64,000 nt of DNA from NCBI GenBank assembly GCA_003952965.2, contig CM025852.1, positions 4,866,840-4,930,839 of the forward strand, read 5' to 3'. Below the pieces are notes generated by a model. That model saw only the letters and a program-made list of their open reading frames with translations. It did not search any database and was not told where the DNA came from. The position numbers and the translations under genes were made by a program. Source of the DNA: Morella rubra. Its lineage: Eukaryota > Streptophyta > Magnoliopsida > Fagales > Myricaceae. Position 1 is the stretch's first letter, and every line of letters starts with the position of its first letter. Below, piece by piece: positions 53,061 to 64,000 of the stretch.

Positions 53061-55003
53061 TTGTAGTTTCTATATGTATAGGATTATACGACTGCGTATT
53101 TGTGTGTTTGAGTGAACCCCGTCGGCAAAAAGCTGCTGCTCCTCTCTTTCTTGATAGCAAAGTACAATAATGCCCTATTCATAATTCTTCTCTTGTCGTT
53201 GACGTCTTCTTGTTGTTGTGTGTTCACTAATCTAGGCAAATGATATTAACGTATGCTAATGTTGATTTGTTAAGATTTAACTTCTAAATTTCAGGGCAGT
53301 TAGATCTTAGTATCGCAAAGTGCACTATTAAAAAGAAATAGGGAGCGGGTGACTCCTAAGTAAAATATACGCTATCTTGAAAGTGGGTACGATTTTGGTG
53401 CATACTAAATATGTCAATTGAGAAGTAATGTTTTTTTTTTAAACTCCTTGTTAGAAAATTGAGGACTTTATTCTCCATTCGAAAGGAATTTAAAACTCAA
53501 GCTGTTTGGTCCATTAATTGGATGACGAGAAGACTCAATCAACTGGCCCACCTGCTTGTCCAATGGGCGGCTCCTTTGTATCTGTATGGCTTTTTGGATG
53601 TAACATCCTTTGTATTTGTATGGCTTTTTTTAATGTAACATAGCACTTGAGAAACCAAAATTTAAACTCTCATAATTTTATTATCATCGTAAAAAAATTT
53701 ATCTCCTTATTTTTTTACTAATTCTTATAAACTTTTTCACCTTTTCATCAATTTTTTTAGCAACTCTCATACTTAAAATTTTAACTAACCTATAATTTTG
53801 AAAATAATTTATTTTCAAACGCCATGTAACATATTAGATTTCATATTTTATGTTGTGATTCGAACTCTTTTTTTTAAGCTTTTATTAATAATATAAGTAT
53901 GTTTTTAGGAAAAAGAAAAAGAAAGAGAGGCATTTTTTTAAAAAAAAAAAAAATTAAATACACTTTGCACCCTTCAACTATGGGCCTTGACGCTTTACAC
54001 CTCGATTTATTATTTTTGTCACATTGCACCCATCAACTATTGATTTCAGATATTTTATACTATTTTATAAAAATTTTATTAAATTTGGATAGAAATTTAT
54101 TTTTTTATCTTGAAAATTATAATTTTACCCTTATAAAATGGTCATGGTAAAAAAAATAGAGAGACAAAAGTGTTATTTTGCATATCAAAAAATTATTTTT
54201 CATCTAAATTAACCATTTTAAAAAAATATAAATATCTAAAATTAATAATTGGTGTGTAATATGATAAAAATAATAAATCTAGATATAAAATGTCAATACC
54301 GTAAAATAGAAAAGTCGTATTTATTAAAAAAAAAATTGAAGACGAACGAGTGTCGGCTCATGCATGGTGGAAATCCATGCTCAATTTCCAATCTTGAATT
54401 TTTTTTTTCTCCTGATATTGTGCTGCTTTTTTTTTTTTTTTTTTGGAGTTGGGTACCTAGGATGATTGATCGAGTCAAGCCATTAGATGTTCTCCACGTG
54501 TGCTATTTAGAGCATGCCAAGCAAAAATTGGACGAGCATTTGGTGGGACAACTGACAAGCGGGGTCAGTATGATTAGGTATGCAAATGATATCTGAGCAG
54601 TTAGTGCAGACAGATACCCACGTGGGACCAATATAATTGATGGTTGCATGGAGGTCCCATCTCATCACTCAACACCATGATGACGCTAAGAATTCAATCC
54701 AATCAGGACCGTCCCATCTTTCTCCTCTGAGACGTGACTGTACAGTACACATCCCACGGATCGAGGTAACCAGCTAGAACAACCATCGTACTTTGAAAAT
54801 GTTGGATTACAGTGAATTTTCAGAATTTGTTATGTTTTAAAAATTTTTAGATAATATTCATTTATTGGTATGCGTGTTGTAGTTATTTTTACGTGGTGTT
54901 AAAAATAATGTTTAGTTGTAGAATTTTTTGTACTGTGAGAATTCAAAAGAATCTTGAAAATTAAAAAAAACCGAACAATACCTAAATCACAAGTGACTAA
55001 AAC
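53061..55003. other. AT-rich spacer
   Basis: Low-complexity AT-rich DNA. A dispersed AT-rich MITE-like unit in reverse orientation lies at about 53640-53830 ('ttatctccttatttttttact', 'aactttttcaccttttcatc'), complementary in style to 30245-30440. No gene is supported. Confidence 0.5.
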
Positions 55004-55185
55004 GGGAATGCATGTGAGGGGGCTGTCTGTTTTTGGATTTTGAAAGACTGTTTAATTTTGCGGATTACCTTTTATAATTTTTTTAAAAAAATTATATGGT
55101 TCAATTTTAAAAAAAGATTAACATGATAAATGAATTTATACTATTTAACATTGCTCGTATAAAATTTCGACTAATATAGATTTTA

Positions 55186-56551
55186 GAAAAAATGATATTT
55201 TATTCCTTAGGTTTTACTACCTTTTATTTTTTAGTTTCTAAATTTTAATTTTTTTAATTTTGGTCTTTATATTTTTTAATTTTTGACAAAAGAGCCATTA
55301 CGTTAGGGTTCCGTTTGTTTTCTTGATGGCAACGCTTACCAGATTAGTATTTTGCCATGTCATTTCTAACTCAAATTGAAAAATGACATTTTAGTCCTTA
55401 AGTTTTAAAGTTTTACCGCCTTTTATTTTTGGGGAAAATACATTTTTCACCCACAAACTACCGGAGTAGTGACACATTGCACCCAAACTACCATTTTTAC
55501 ATTGCACCCTCAAACTACAATATTATACTTTGCACCCTAAACTACCCACTTTGACACATTACACCCTCCAACTACTAATATTAAATACTTTGCACCTCTA
55601 TTTGACAGTAATACCTTGAGAAATTAATGAATTGACAACAATATCTAAGGGCATTATCGTCATTTTAGTTTGAAAATTTGATAAAGGGTGCAAAGTGTTA
55701 AAAATTGGTAGTTAAAGGGTGCAATGTGTCAAAATTGGTAGTTTAGGGTGCAAAGTGTAAAATATATGGTAGTTTGTGGGTGAAAAGTGTATTTTCCCCT
55801 TTATTTTTTTAGCCCTAGATTTTAATTTTTCAAATTTTTGTTTTACATTTTCAATTTTTGACAAAAGAGTCCTTCCGTCAAGGCTCCGACTGTTTCTTTA
55901 ACAGCAATGCCACATTAGCAAACAACTTGGCAGCCTCTCTAAACAACAACATTCCACTCCTTCATGTATTTAGCTCAAATGACACCGTTTTTGATAAATA
56001 TGATGCTCACTGTTCCACTCCTCCACTTTCTTTGTTCTTTCCCCCTTTCCGTAAGAACCCTAAATCCCAATAGATAGAAAATTGCCACTGTCGATCTCGA
56101 GGATCTCGAATTGCACCGTTGCATCATACTTGTGACAAAAACGACGTCATTTTAGGCTAAAAGCATGAAGAAGTGGACCGTTGTCATTTGGTGGGGCTGT
56201 TGAGTTGTCTACTGATGTGCCGATGCCGTTAAAGAAATAACGCAGCCTTGATGGAAGGGCTCTTTTGTCAAAAATTGAAAATGTAAAGACAAAAATTTTA
56301 AAAATTAAAATCTAGGCACTACAAAATAAAGGGTGGTAAACCTAAGGACGAAAATGTCATTTTTTTCAGTCTGAGTTGGAAATGACGTGGCAAAATGCTA
56401 ATTTGGCAAGTGTTGCCTTTAAGAAAACGGACGGAGTCTTGACGGAATGACTCTTTTGTTAAAAAATGAAAATGTAAAGGCCAAAAATTGAAATTTAGGG
56501 ACTGAAAAAATAAAAGGTGGTAAAACCTAATAACTAAAATGTCATTTTTCC
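55186..56551. mobile_element. Non-autonomous long-TIR element hosting a nested MITE
   Basis: Arms begin GAAAAAATGATATTTTA on the left and end with TAAAATGTCATTTTTCC on the right, and homology continues through several hundred bases (for example 'gacaaaagagccattacg' against 'cggaatgactcttttgtt'; 'ttgccatgtcatttc' against 'gaaatgacgtggcaaaa'). The arms themselves contain an internal repeat of the same motif, so each arm is double. An imperfect 9-bp target duplication is possible (tagatttta/tgaatttta, 7 of 9). No transposase frame. Probably Mutator-type. Confidence 0.65.
55431..55799. mobile_element. 369-bp MITE with exact 9-bp target duplication
   Basis: Starts GGGGAAAATACATTTTTCAC and ends GTGAAAAGTGTATTTTCCCC, a near-perfect terminal inverted repeat; subterminal sequence alternates 'ttgcaccc', 'caaactacc' and their complements. 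It is flanked by tttattttt at 55422-55430 and 55800-55808, an exact 9-bp duplication. It sits inside the left arm of the element at 55186-56551 and so inserted after it. Confidence 0.9.
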
Positions 56552-57023
56552 TTGAATTTTATAATGAAAACTATCTGTTGTGTCTATTTCTCTTCGAATA
56601 TAATTAGGACAATAATTTAAAGAAAAATAAGGTACCAATTTTACTCATTGAAAATCACTTTATATTACCAGACCCTCAATTTATGAAGAAGTTATTGTGT
56701 TATAGGCACATGAAAGCGAAAGGAGGGATATTGTTGTAACGTATTCAATTGTTGTTAACCCAACTTAGAATAACTTGTTTGACATTGGATTTAAATATGT
56801 CGGGTTGGTTGGATATATAAAATTGTCAAGAGCTGCATTAAATGGCAATGCATGTGAGCATCGAGGGGCTGTTTGGTTTTGGACTTTGAAAGACTTGTTG
56901 AATTTTTGCGATTATTTTTTATAATTTTTTATTCAAAGTATATAAATTTAAAAAAAGATAGATATAATAAATAGATATTATACTATTTAATATTGTTCAT
57001 ATAAAATTTCGAGCAGCATAAAC

Positions 57024-57452
57024 TTTACAATAGACAAGATCGACTCAAGGATAAGGCGAGTTAAGTTGTGGCCTAACCCAAATCAAGACCCCATAAGGAG
57101 CAAAAAAACTATTTATTTTTGTGTAGTAGATAATTGAAAAAATGAAAAAGATGACAATGTCTAAGGAAAAGTCTAATATGTGTTTTCCACGCTCTCTAAT
57201 CTTTCTTTTTCAGATTTTTTGTCAAAGGCACTTTACTAAAATGAAAAAATGTCCTATAAATTTTGTAACCGTCCAAGTTATGAGGCTTTAATGTCATTTA
57301 AGAGAGCCCCATAAAAAACAATTAATGGGGCCTTTGAATATTTTATATTAATTAAGTTTTTAGAGAATTTTAAATATTTTATATTAAAATTTATTTAAAA
57401 GGCCTAGTAATTTATACCTCCTTGGGTCCCCATTTAATTTGAGCCAGTCCTG
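57024..57452. mobile_element. Small insertion in the second duplicate copy
   Basis: About 430 bp that interrupts the copy-2 A/B junction. Its left end has 'gatcgactcaaggataaggc' and its right end 'ggggtccccatttaatttgagccagtcctg'-like sequence, read here only in part; the ends pair loosely ('gactcaa' with 'ttgagcc'). No ORF. The type is uncertain, a MITE or hAT-like fragment. Confidence 0.45.
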
Positions 57453-57737
57453 ATAATAGGATCCACCTGTTATATTTATCTTTCTTCAAATATAATTCAG
57501 ACAAGAAATTAAAGAAGGTTATGGTACCAATTTTACTAATTGGAAATCACTTTATATCACCGGACCCTCAATTCATGAAGAAGTTATTGTGTTCTAGGCA
57601 TATGAAAACAAAAGGAGGGATATTGTTGTAACGTATTCAAATGTGGTTAACCCAACTAAGAATAACTAGGTTGACATTGGATTTAAATGTCGGTTTGGTT
57701 GGATATATAAAATTGTCAAGAGCTGCTTTAAATGGCG

Positions 57738-59700
57738 GCCGGCCTAGCAGTTGAAATGGCTCTGTCAAATAATTCCTTTCCTTTAAACATGTCTGAGACA
57801 AAAGGCATTGCTTTTCCAACAATTATTTCTATTTTGTTTTTCCAGGTGATCTCTCGCGGGAGATATATATGTAAGCTTCTCGTACTAAATCAGCGACATG
57901 ATCAAAATTCTGAAGTGTCTTCATTCAATCCATTGTTAATTTGGAGAATTACAGGATGAAATGTTGATGGCATGCATGCAGTAAGTGGCATATTCTCTGA
58001 GTAGATGTATTCCATTTGCATGGAGAGCATTGATTCTTCGGATCAATGTTGAAAATCATAACCATTTCTGGGTACCCTTCAATTGTGAGCCCCGCGTATG
58101 TACACTGTAACTTTGATAAACACACTGATAATTGTATCACATGCAGGGACACATCTAAGTGATTCGTTTTACTTATAGTCATCTTTCACTGGTAGGTCAG
58201 AATCATTCATTTCCCTTCAATTATGCAATAAGAAATTAACCATTATGCTTCTCATTCCTATATAGGTCAGCTTGAGAATTAGTTTTTTTCTGGTTCGATG
58301 ATGGAGGAATTTCTCTTGGAGTTGTACCTTAACACAATTGTATATCACATTAACTTGTAGCTCAGGAAGGTCGTCTGCCATGGAGATTTTCTTTTTCTGT
58401 TTTGGTGTATTTCCTCAGATGGGACCGGTAGACAAATACATTTTCTTGCTATTATCCTCATTTGGGTTAAACACCCGTGAATCGATCTGTGCGTGGAAAA
58501 ATTAATCAAATGAAAGATTTTTCAGTACGTTTCCGCTGATAACATTGACCCTTACTCACATGATGTTCCTGAGAAGCCAGACCCAGTTCCTGTTATTGTC
58601 GCAGTTGATCGATCACTTGGCTGGGGCTGCAGCCACCACACTTTCAAAGCAGATGTTAAGGTGTCGCTTTCCGCAAATGAATGAAGTACACCTTTCCAAT
58701 TCGACTTTGTGGGGGATGTAATAAAACTGGTTGTCGGTGCAGTCGAGTCTTTTTTCTGGGCCTATCTAGTACGTACGTTTCTGGTTTTCGAATTTGAATT
58801 AGGAAGATGTGAGATCTTTTCCAGAAGACATTCTTTTGGTACCTTAATCTGGCTCTGGATCCATTTCTTGATCCATCAATTATAATTTTCCTCGAATTGG
58901 CAGGGACATTGGTTTGCAAAGCGCTCCAAAGCTAGGCAAACACATATACAACATATTTGTTTGCCATATGCAAAAAGGTGCATGGGAAACAACATTATCT
59001 GGCAATGAGCACAACCTCAAATTAGAGTTTCTTACCCAAAAAATTGGAATTTTCAGAATTTATATTAGTTTGTTGGTCCGAATAGTACTTCATTGCTTTG
59101 AGGGCTTATCTTACAAATGCTAGCTAGTTTAATGTATAATGTACTAAACTTTATGACACAGCGGCGACCAACTATTTCTCGGCCCATTGGCTGTAGGTCT
59201 AGTATTTGTCAGAGCCTACTAGCTAGCACACATTGTGGATCCTGAGTCACTTTTCATGCTCCGTGCACAGAGAATTCGTACTGACAATAGAATTATTGGA
59301 GCTCATTTGCCGCAACTAAAGCGATGTCAGCTGCATGTTTTAGCAGCTAATCGTATCTTTTCATCAGCATGTAAAAGATCGGCAGCACAGTCAGCTTAGA
59401 TCTGCCTACCTAATTCCTATATGACAGATATTTCTTTTTGGTGGCAATAATAATACGCAGATTATCAAAATTAATGCAAATTCAGATATTGTTCTAGAAG
59501 CAATCCACAACATTTACAGGTACCTTGTTCTTTATTTGACACAATTATAATATCAATGTACACACGTAGCTAACATCTAGACGAACTGTAGGGCAGTAAT
59601 TAATTAACTACTAATTTGGTACGAGAATCAGTCCTTTTTCTTTACTTAATGCGATTTTTCTTCTTTTTGGTTACTTGTAATATTCCAGGGGACCAACCAG
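57738..59700. other. Spacer with one possible orphan exon
   Basis: No complete gene. One open stretch, 58526-58660 (+), is flanked by a splice-acceptor-like 'tttttcag' and a donor-like 'aag|gtgtcg' and reads 45 codons with balanced composition (DNIDPYSHDVPEKPDPVPV, AVDRSLGWGCSHHTFKADVK). I cannot assign it to a family and see no partner exons. It may be a relic of a captured or lost gene. Confidence 0.35.
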
Positions 59701-60024
59701 CCAAATTTTAAAACCTCAATTTAATCTGGAGTGTCTGAAACTAAATTGGACGAAAACCTCACAAGGATGAGAGAAATATTATTGTTTGCTGACCGAAGAA
59801 AATATGGAACGAATCTGACTTCCCCTACTTTTTCTGGTGAGAAAGGTCAAGCCAGCGGCACAAGGATGTACTTATACAAAAAACCCACCCACAAAAAGTT
59901 TCATATGATAATTACCAAACACCATCCTTCATTATTAAATTATAATATATATGGAGACAGAAATTCCCACCCAGAATTCTGGGATAAAATACTCTCGAGT
60001 CTCAAAGAAGAATATTATAGTATT

Positions 60025-60051
60025 TCTCTCTCTCGCTCTCTCTCTCTCTCT
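60025..60051. repeat. CT microsatellite upstream of the Dof gene
   Basis: Interrupted (CT)n tract about 180-205 bp before the Dof start codon, upstream of a TATA-like sequence. A pyrimidine patch of this kind is typical of plant promoters. Confidence 0.8.
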
Positions 60052-60143
60052 AATATATGCACGCAGCACATAAAGCGAAGGACAAGGGTGATACATACAC
60101 AGAACGTCCAACCAAACCGGCTTAAGACATTCCTTTTCCTGCT

Positions 60144-60150
60144 TTTATAA
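60144..60150 (+). promoter_or_regulatory. Candidate TATA box of the Dof gene
   Basis: TTTATAA about 85 bp before the ATG at 60231, with a C/T-rich initiator region after it ('ttactctctctgcagacatc'). Motif-based. Confidence 0.45.
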
Positions 60151-60230
60151 CCAGTTTCAAGAAAAAAAGTTCAGTTTACTCTCTCTGCAGACATCATCTG
60201 CTTGCTCCTTATCTTCTTTCAGTTGCATTC

Positions 60231-61500
60231 ATGGACACTGCTCAATGGCCACAGGTAGATAGATCCATCTTACTTGGTCTTTTGGTTCTCGATTCCATGT
60301 GAAACTCTGATGTTCTTTCTCGGTCTGGCTTTTCATGACAAAAGTTTGGACTGCTTGTTTGGTTTTCTCGTTTATTTGTGGTACTTTTTTGGCAAAAAGT
60401 ATGATGGTGTTCATGGCTAGTGCCTAGTGCAAGTCCCCACCTAATTGGATTTAGTTCTTATCAGTTCTTCAACATATTTCACTTTATCTTTCTCTTTTGT
60501 TTATCTGATAAAGGAAACAAACACTTCTTTATTTCTTTTTCAAGTGTAAAAGCAACTAACCTGTTTTGCTTGTTTGTTATTTCAGTTCCCTGATCTTCTT
60601 TGTTTGATCTTGAAGTTATGGTTTCTACATGTCTATATTCAATTCTCATTTCTTTCTGTTTGTTCTTGGGTTTTTTAGGAGATTGTGGTGAAACCAATAG
60701 ATGAGATAGTCACCAACACATGTCCAAAGCCTGCAGCTTTAGAGAGAAAAGCAAGGCCTCAGAAAGAACAAGCCCTAAACTGTCCAAGGTGCAATTCAAC
60801 TAACACCAAGTTCTGCTACTACAACAACTACAGCCTCACACAGCCTAGATATTTCTGCAAGACTTGTAGAAGGTATTGGACTGAAGGTGGATCCCTCAGA
60901 AACATTCCTGTTGGAGGGGGCTCAAGGAAGAACAAGAGGTCAGCCTCTTCTTCTTCTTCCTCTCCTTCTTCGTCAAAAAAGCTTCCCGATCTGGTTACAC
61001 CCCCAAGCTTGTCACAGTCATCCACTCAAAACCCTAAGATCCATGATGGACAAGATCTTAATTTGGCTTTCCCTGCCACTCAAGATTTCAGAACTATCTC
61101 CGAGTTGATTCAAGTACCCAGCATTGAAAACAACAACAAGAACCAAATTTCTACTACTTCTACTATTACCACTACATCTCAGATTTCTGCTTTGGAGCTT
61201 ATTACAGGCCTTACTTCAAGGGGTTTCAATTCCTTCATGCCCATGCCGGTTCCAGATCCAAACACAGTATACACATCTGGGTTTCCTCTGCAGGATTTCA
61301 AGCCAACCCTTAATTTCTCTCTGGACGGGCTTGGAAGTGGGTACGGTAATTTTCATGGTTCTCAAGAGACTAGTGGGAGGCTTTTATTTCCATTTGAAGA
61401 TTTGAAACCAGTCTCAAACACAAGCGGTATTGAGCAAAACAAAGAGCAAGGAGATACGGCAGGATACTGGACCGGGATGTTGGGTGGGGGATCATGGTAA
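60231..61500 (+). CDS. Dof zinc-finger transcription factor (Dof4.6/VDOF1-like)
   Basis: Plant-specific DNA-binding transcription factor recognising AAAG cores. Exon 1, 60231-60254, encodes only MDTAQWPQ; the intron 60255-60678 is GT/AG; exon 2 is 60679-61500. Total 846 nt, 281 residues. The single Dof finger is C-x2-C-x21-C-x2-C at Cys43, Cys46, Cys68 and Cys71, followed by [24 protein letters not shown], which also holds the nuclear-localisation basic patch. A Ser-rich linker and an Asn/Thr-rich tail follow, ending [11 protein letters not shown]. The leader [14 protein letters not shown] and TNTCPKP match Arabidopsis Dof4.6 (VDOF1), a vascular Dof regulating leaf veins and lignin-pathway genes. 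An ATG further downstream in exon 2 (60685) would lose the conserved N terminus, so the spliced start is preferred. Confidence 0.95.
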
Positions 61501-64000
61501 AGAAGATGAAAGATAGTCTGGGTTTTCTGTTTTTTTCCTTTTTCTTTAATCATGGGTTTTAGGCTTTTGTTAATTTCTAATGGTGGGTTACTCGTTTGGA
61601 TTTCTTCAAACTAACAGATAGGATACAACGGTTTCTTTCTCCTTCCGCTTCTCGATCTCCCTTCTAATCATCTAGTTTTCCATTACATAACCAAATACCT
61701 TGTTTGCTCGTTTATCATGGTGGGATTTGAAGCTTATTTTAGGTCGGCTTCAGAAAGGGTGACACGGGAAACTTTGTAAGGATAGAAGAAAAGATCAAGC
61801 CATGCCCAGGTTCTTTCTTCTAGGGTTAAGAAATAGAGAAGGCATGCACCATGCCCTTCATTTCATGTAATTTCTTCTATCACAAAAACCAAGAGCGGGA
61901 GGGCAACCCACTACTGTTGTGTCTCACATGATGGCTTGGTACAGATTAAGAGAACGTATTAAATGTGCGAGTTCTTCGTCCAAAAATTATGTAAATGTGC
62001 AACTTTGCAAGGAGTTTCCCGGGTGGAAAACCTTTTGTGTATTGTATTTTCCACGCATGGCAAACAAGTTGTACTGCTGTTGATTATTTTAGAACTCGCT
62101 TGGGTTGCAATGGTGGCTTTGAATTCTCTCCATTATCTATCTTCCTACTTTTCCATTGCTGATTGAAAACAGGTTTTAAAGTCTGATTGGCACATAGATT
62201 CTTCCAGTCATGAAAGCAAATCTCCACGAAGCAAGTGGGAGCTAGTGAAGAAGAGCCAGGTACTAATCAGAAAATCTGACCCTTCCACATGATATTGCTT
62301 TAAACAACTCCTCAGAAAAGCGACCCAACGTTGCGTTAATTAGAACCACTAAACCTGCCTCAACCAAAAAGCTCACCTACTGATTTTCTATATCCAAACA
62401 GTTTTGAAGACTGCCTCACATTGCCACCATTACGACGAATGGTCTTTTGCTTCCATATCCTCCTTCCTTTCTTTTCCTAATTGAAAGATTTTGAAAGATC
62501 TGACAAACCCCCCCCTTCTTTGGTCCTGGGAGGGACCCACAAACATTCCCCTCGGCAAGTGTGCTGAAGAATAATACACCCCACTAAGCTGATCCATCCA
62601 GATCTAGACCACGGACATATATATGTATATAAATTACTCTTCTTCTTTTTTTGGTTCTGTGCTGTAAGCCACTTGGTGAGCATAATTTTTTTTTTTTTTT
62701 CTCGGACACTAGCAAATGTTAGATCTACCACCTTCTATCGTGGAGGTCTTTTTCCTTTCAAATTTAGGGTTCAGTTTATGCACGAGATGTTCATCTGCTC
62801 TGCTTTTATGGGCTGTTGGGGGAAAACTAGAATATCCAGCCACTCAAACGTTACTTTGGTTCAAAGTTTATGTGACCCGGCATAGCTATTTATTTGTTGC
62901 CTGGAGGGATCATCTGAAGGAAGACTTTTGAGAACCTGCCCCTGGTTTCGCAACTACTCATCAGAGAGCTTCTAGTGGTATCTCTTTCTCAATGGAATTC
63001 TCATTCTTTCCGCCGAATATAAATAATATTCAAACTTATCTAATCCCATTGAATTCCTCAAGCAGCTAAGTGTTTGACGAATATTCTATATAATTTTGCT
63101 CATAAATTAACAGCCGGCAAGCTTTTGCGAATTTCAAAGTGGGGAATGTTCTTTTGCATAATGCATGGAGTGCATTACGTTTCTCTGTTCGTGGATAGAG
63201 GTTTAGCTTTTCAAGAATTATCTCGATGCCAAATGATTCCCCAAATCCAACTCTGATGGGTCTTCTTTTTCTCGTTTAATATATTAATTTACGGCCACCT
63301 TTTGCTTCATTAAGCACTAAGCATTTGAATTTGGCAAGTACTAAAAAGCCTTCACTTCCGAAAACATAAATTTCACTTCTTTGGAGCTCCAAAGAACAAC
63401 AAAAGACAGAAAGAACAAGGACTCTGATCTGCATCGATTTCTGACAACGATATGTAAAATGCTTTCTTTGTACGGAAGATAAAACGGGGCGTTTATGTGG
63501 GTTAAAATTAGCTGCAAAACTGCAAAATTCGTAACGTTGCATCCATTCTCAGAAGATTGATTCCCGACGACGTCCTGTGATCTATTGGGTTGGCTCGATC
63601 ATCAGGAGTATATTAGGTAATTAGGAAAGGATGTGAATTGGTCAGTTTTGTTGAGTGAATTTTCCACCTTCCATAGATCAGGTCAATGAACCGTTAACCA
63701 GCTCCAATGACCCCTGAAATGGCTGTTGGACTCGTCCATTTAGCCCACAGCGTCACATTAGCTCGTGGATCATGGATCCTTGGGACCCAAGTGCCATATG
63801 TAGAGATTTCAAGGCAGATGGACGATTTTGGGGAAACCAAGAATTTGTTCCTAGAACCTGAAGGTCTATGCTAAACGAGAGTGGTAAGTTAAATCCCATG
63901 ATATCTTTCCAAGCAAGGAGCCTCAGCTCGGCCAACTCTGTCTAGACCCTACCCATGTGCATTACTTGTTCACGGCCGCTGAGAGGAAAGCCCTTATGTC
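61501..64000. other. Dof 3' flank and gene-free spacer
   Basis: The first ~400 bp is probably 3' UTR of the Dof gene. After that, short frames on both strands (for example 61963-62166, 62673-62931 and 63276-63542) have no domains or splice context. No RNA gene, tandem array or transposon with clear ends was seen. Confidence 0.5.

Larger units (their letters stand above)
55004..57737. repeat. Segmental duplication with a different insertion in each copy
   Basis: Two related A-B segments: A 55004-55185 with B 56552-56850, and A' 56841-57023 with B' 57453-57737. A and A' share 'gcatgtgag...ggggctgt' and 'attttataattttt'; B and B' share 'accctcaatt(c/t)atgaagaa', 'ggagggatattgttgtaacg' and 'gttggatatataaaattgtc'. 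Copy 1 is split between A and B by the 1.37-kb element at 55186-56551; copy 2 is split near the same point by a different ~430-bp insertion (57024-57452). A-to-A' distance is about 1.84 kb. Confidence 0.8.

Noticed and set aside
59731-60150. 139-codon frame just upstream of the Dof gene
   Set aside because: Ends before the Dof start, covers the CT microsatellite and the promoter, and shows no recognisable protein family.
1-64000. tRNA or rRNA genes and CRISPR arrays
   Set aside because: A visual search for tRNA B-box sequences found only 'ggattcgaatc'-like sequence at 51690 within a repeat and no cloverleaf; no regularly spaced short repeat-spacer array exists, as expected for plant DNA.

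Overview
This window is nuclear DNA from a dicot plant. The protein genes are split by short GT/AG introns, the protein families are plant-type (R2R3-MYB, Dof, a TIC32-like short-chain dehydrogenase), and the AT-rich spacers are full of small inverted-repeat transposon remnants and CT/GA microsatellites. A woody rosid is likely, but the species cannot be fixed from the sequence alone.

Layout: (1) 380-3422 (+), the 3' exons of a neutral trehalase gene, upstream exons outside the window, with an in-frame TAG 53 codons before the family's normal end; (2) 3423-12898, a gene-poor spacer with a 3 x 103-bp tandem repeat; (3) 12899-14882 (+), an eight-exon TIC32-like short-chain dehydrogenase; (4) 17027-18955, a non-autonomous Mutator-like element with ~210-bp inverted repeats and a perfect 9-bp target-site duplication; (5) 19306-24341 (+), a twelve-exon Rsm22/METTL17-type mitochondrial ribosome assembly protein; (6) 24342-32310, a transposon-remnant cluster; (7) 32311-33343 (-), an R2R3-MYB gene; (8) 38974-43981 (-), a seven-exon WD40 gene; (9) 43982-60230, a long spacer with nested elements and a segmental duplication; (10) 60231-61500 (+), a two-exon Dof gene resembling Arabidopsis Dof4.6; (11) 61501-64000, no supported gene.

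The genes do not form a pathway or operon. The trehalase, short-chain dehydrogenase and Dof4.6-like genes correspond, from memory, to Arabidopsis neighbours At4g24040 (TRE1), At4g24050 and At4g24060 (Dof4.6), so the window looks like a conserved but much expanded syntenic block, here also carrying the METTL17-like, MYB and WD40 genes. I saw no wholly new molecular system. The most notable signals are the premature stop in the trehalase, the Mutator-like element with exact 9-bp duplications, and a duplicated segment whose two copies carry different insertions at nearly the same point (55004-57737), one containing a nested 369-bp MITE.
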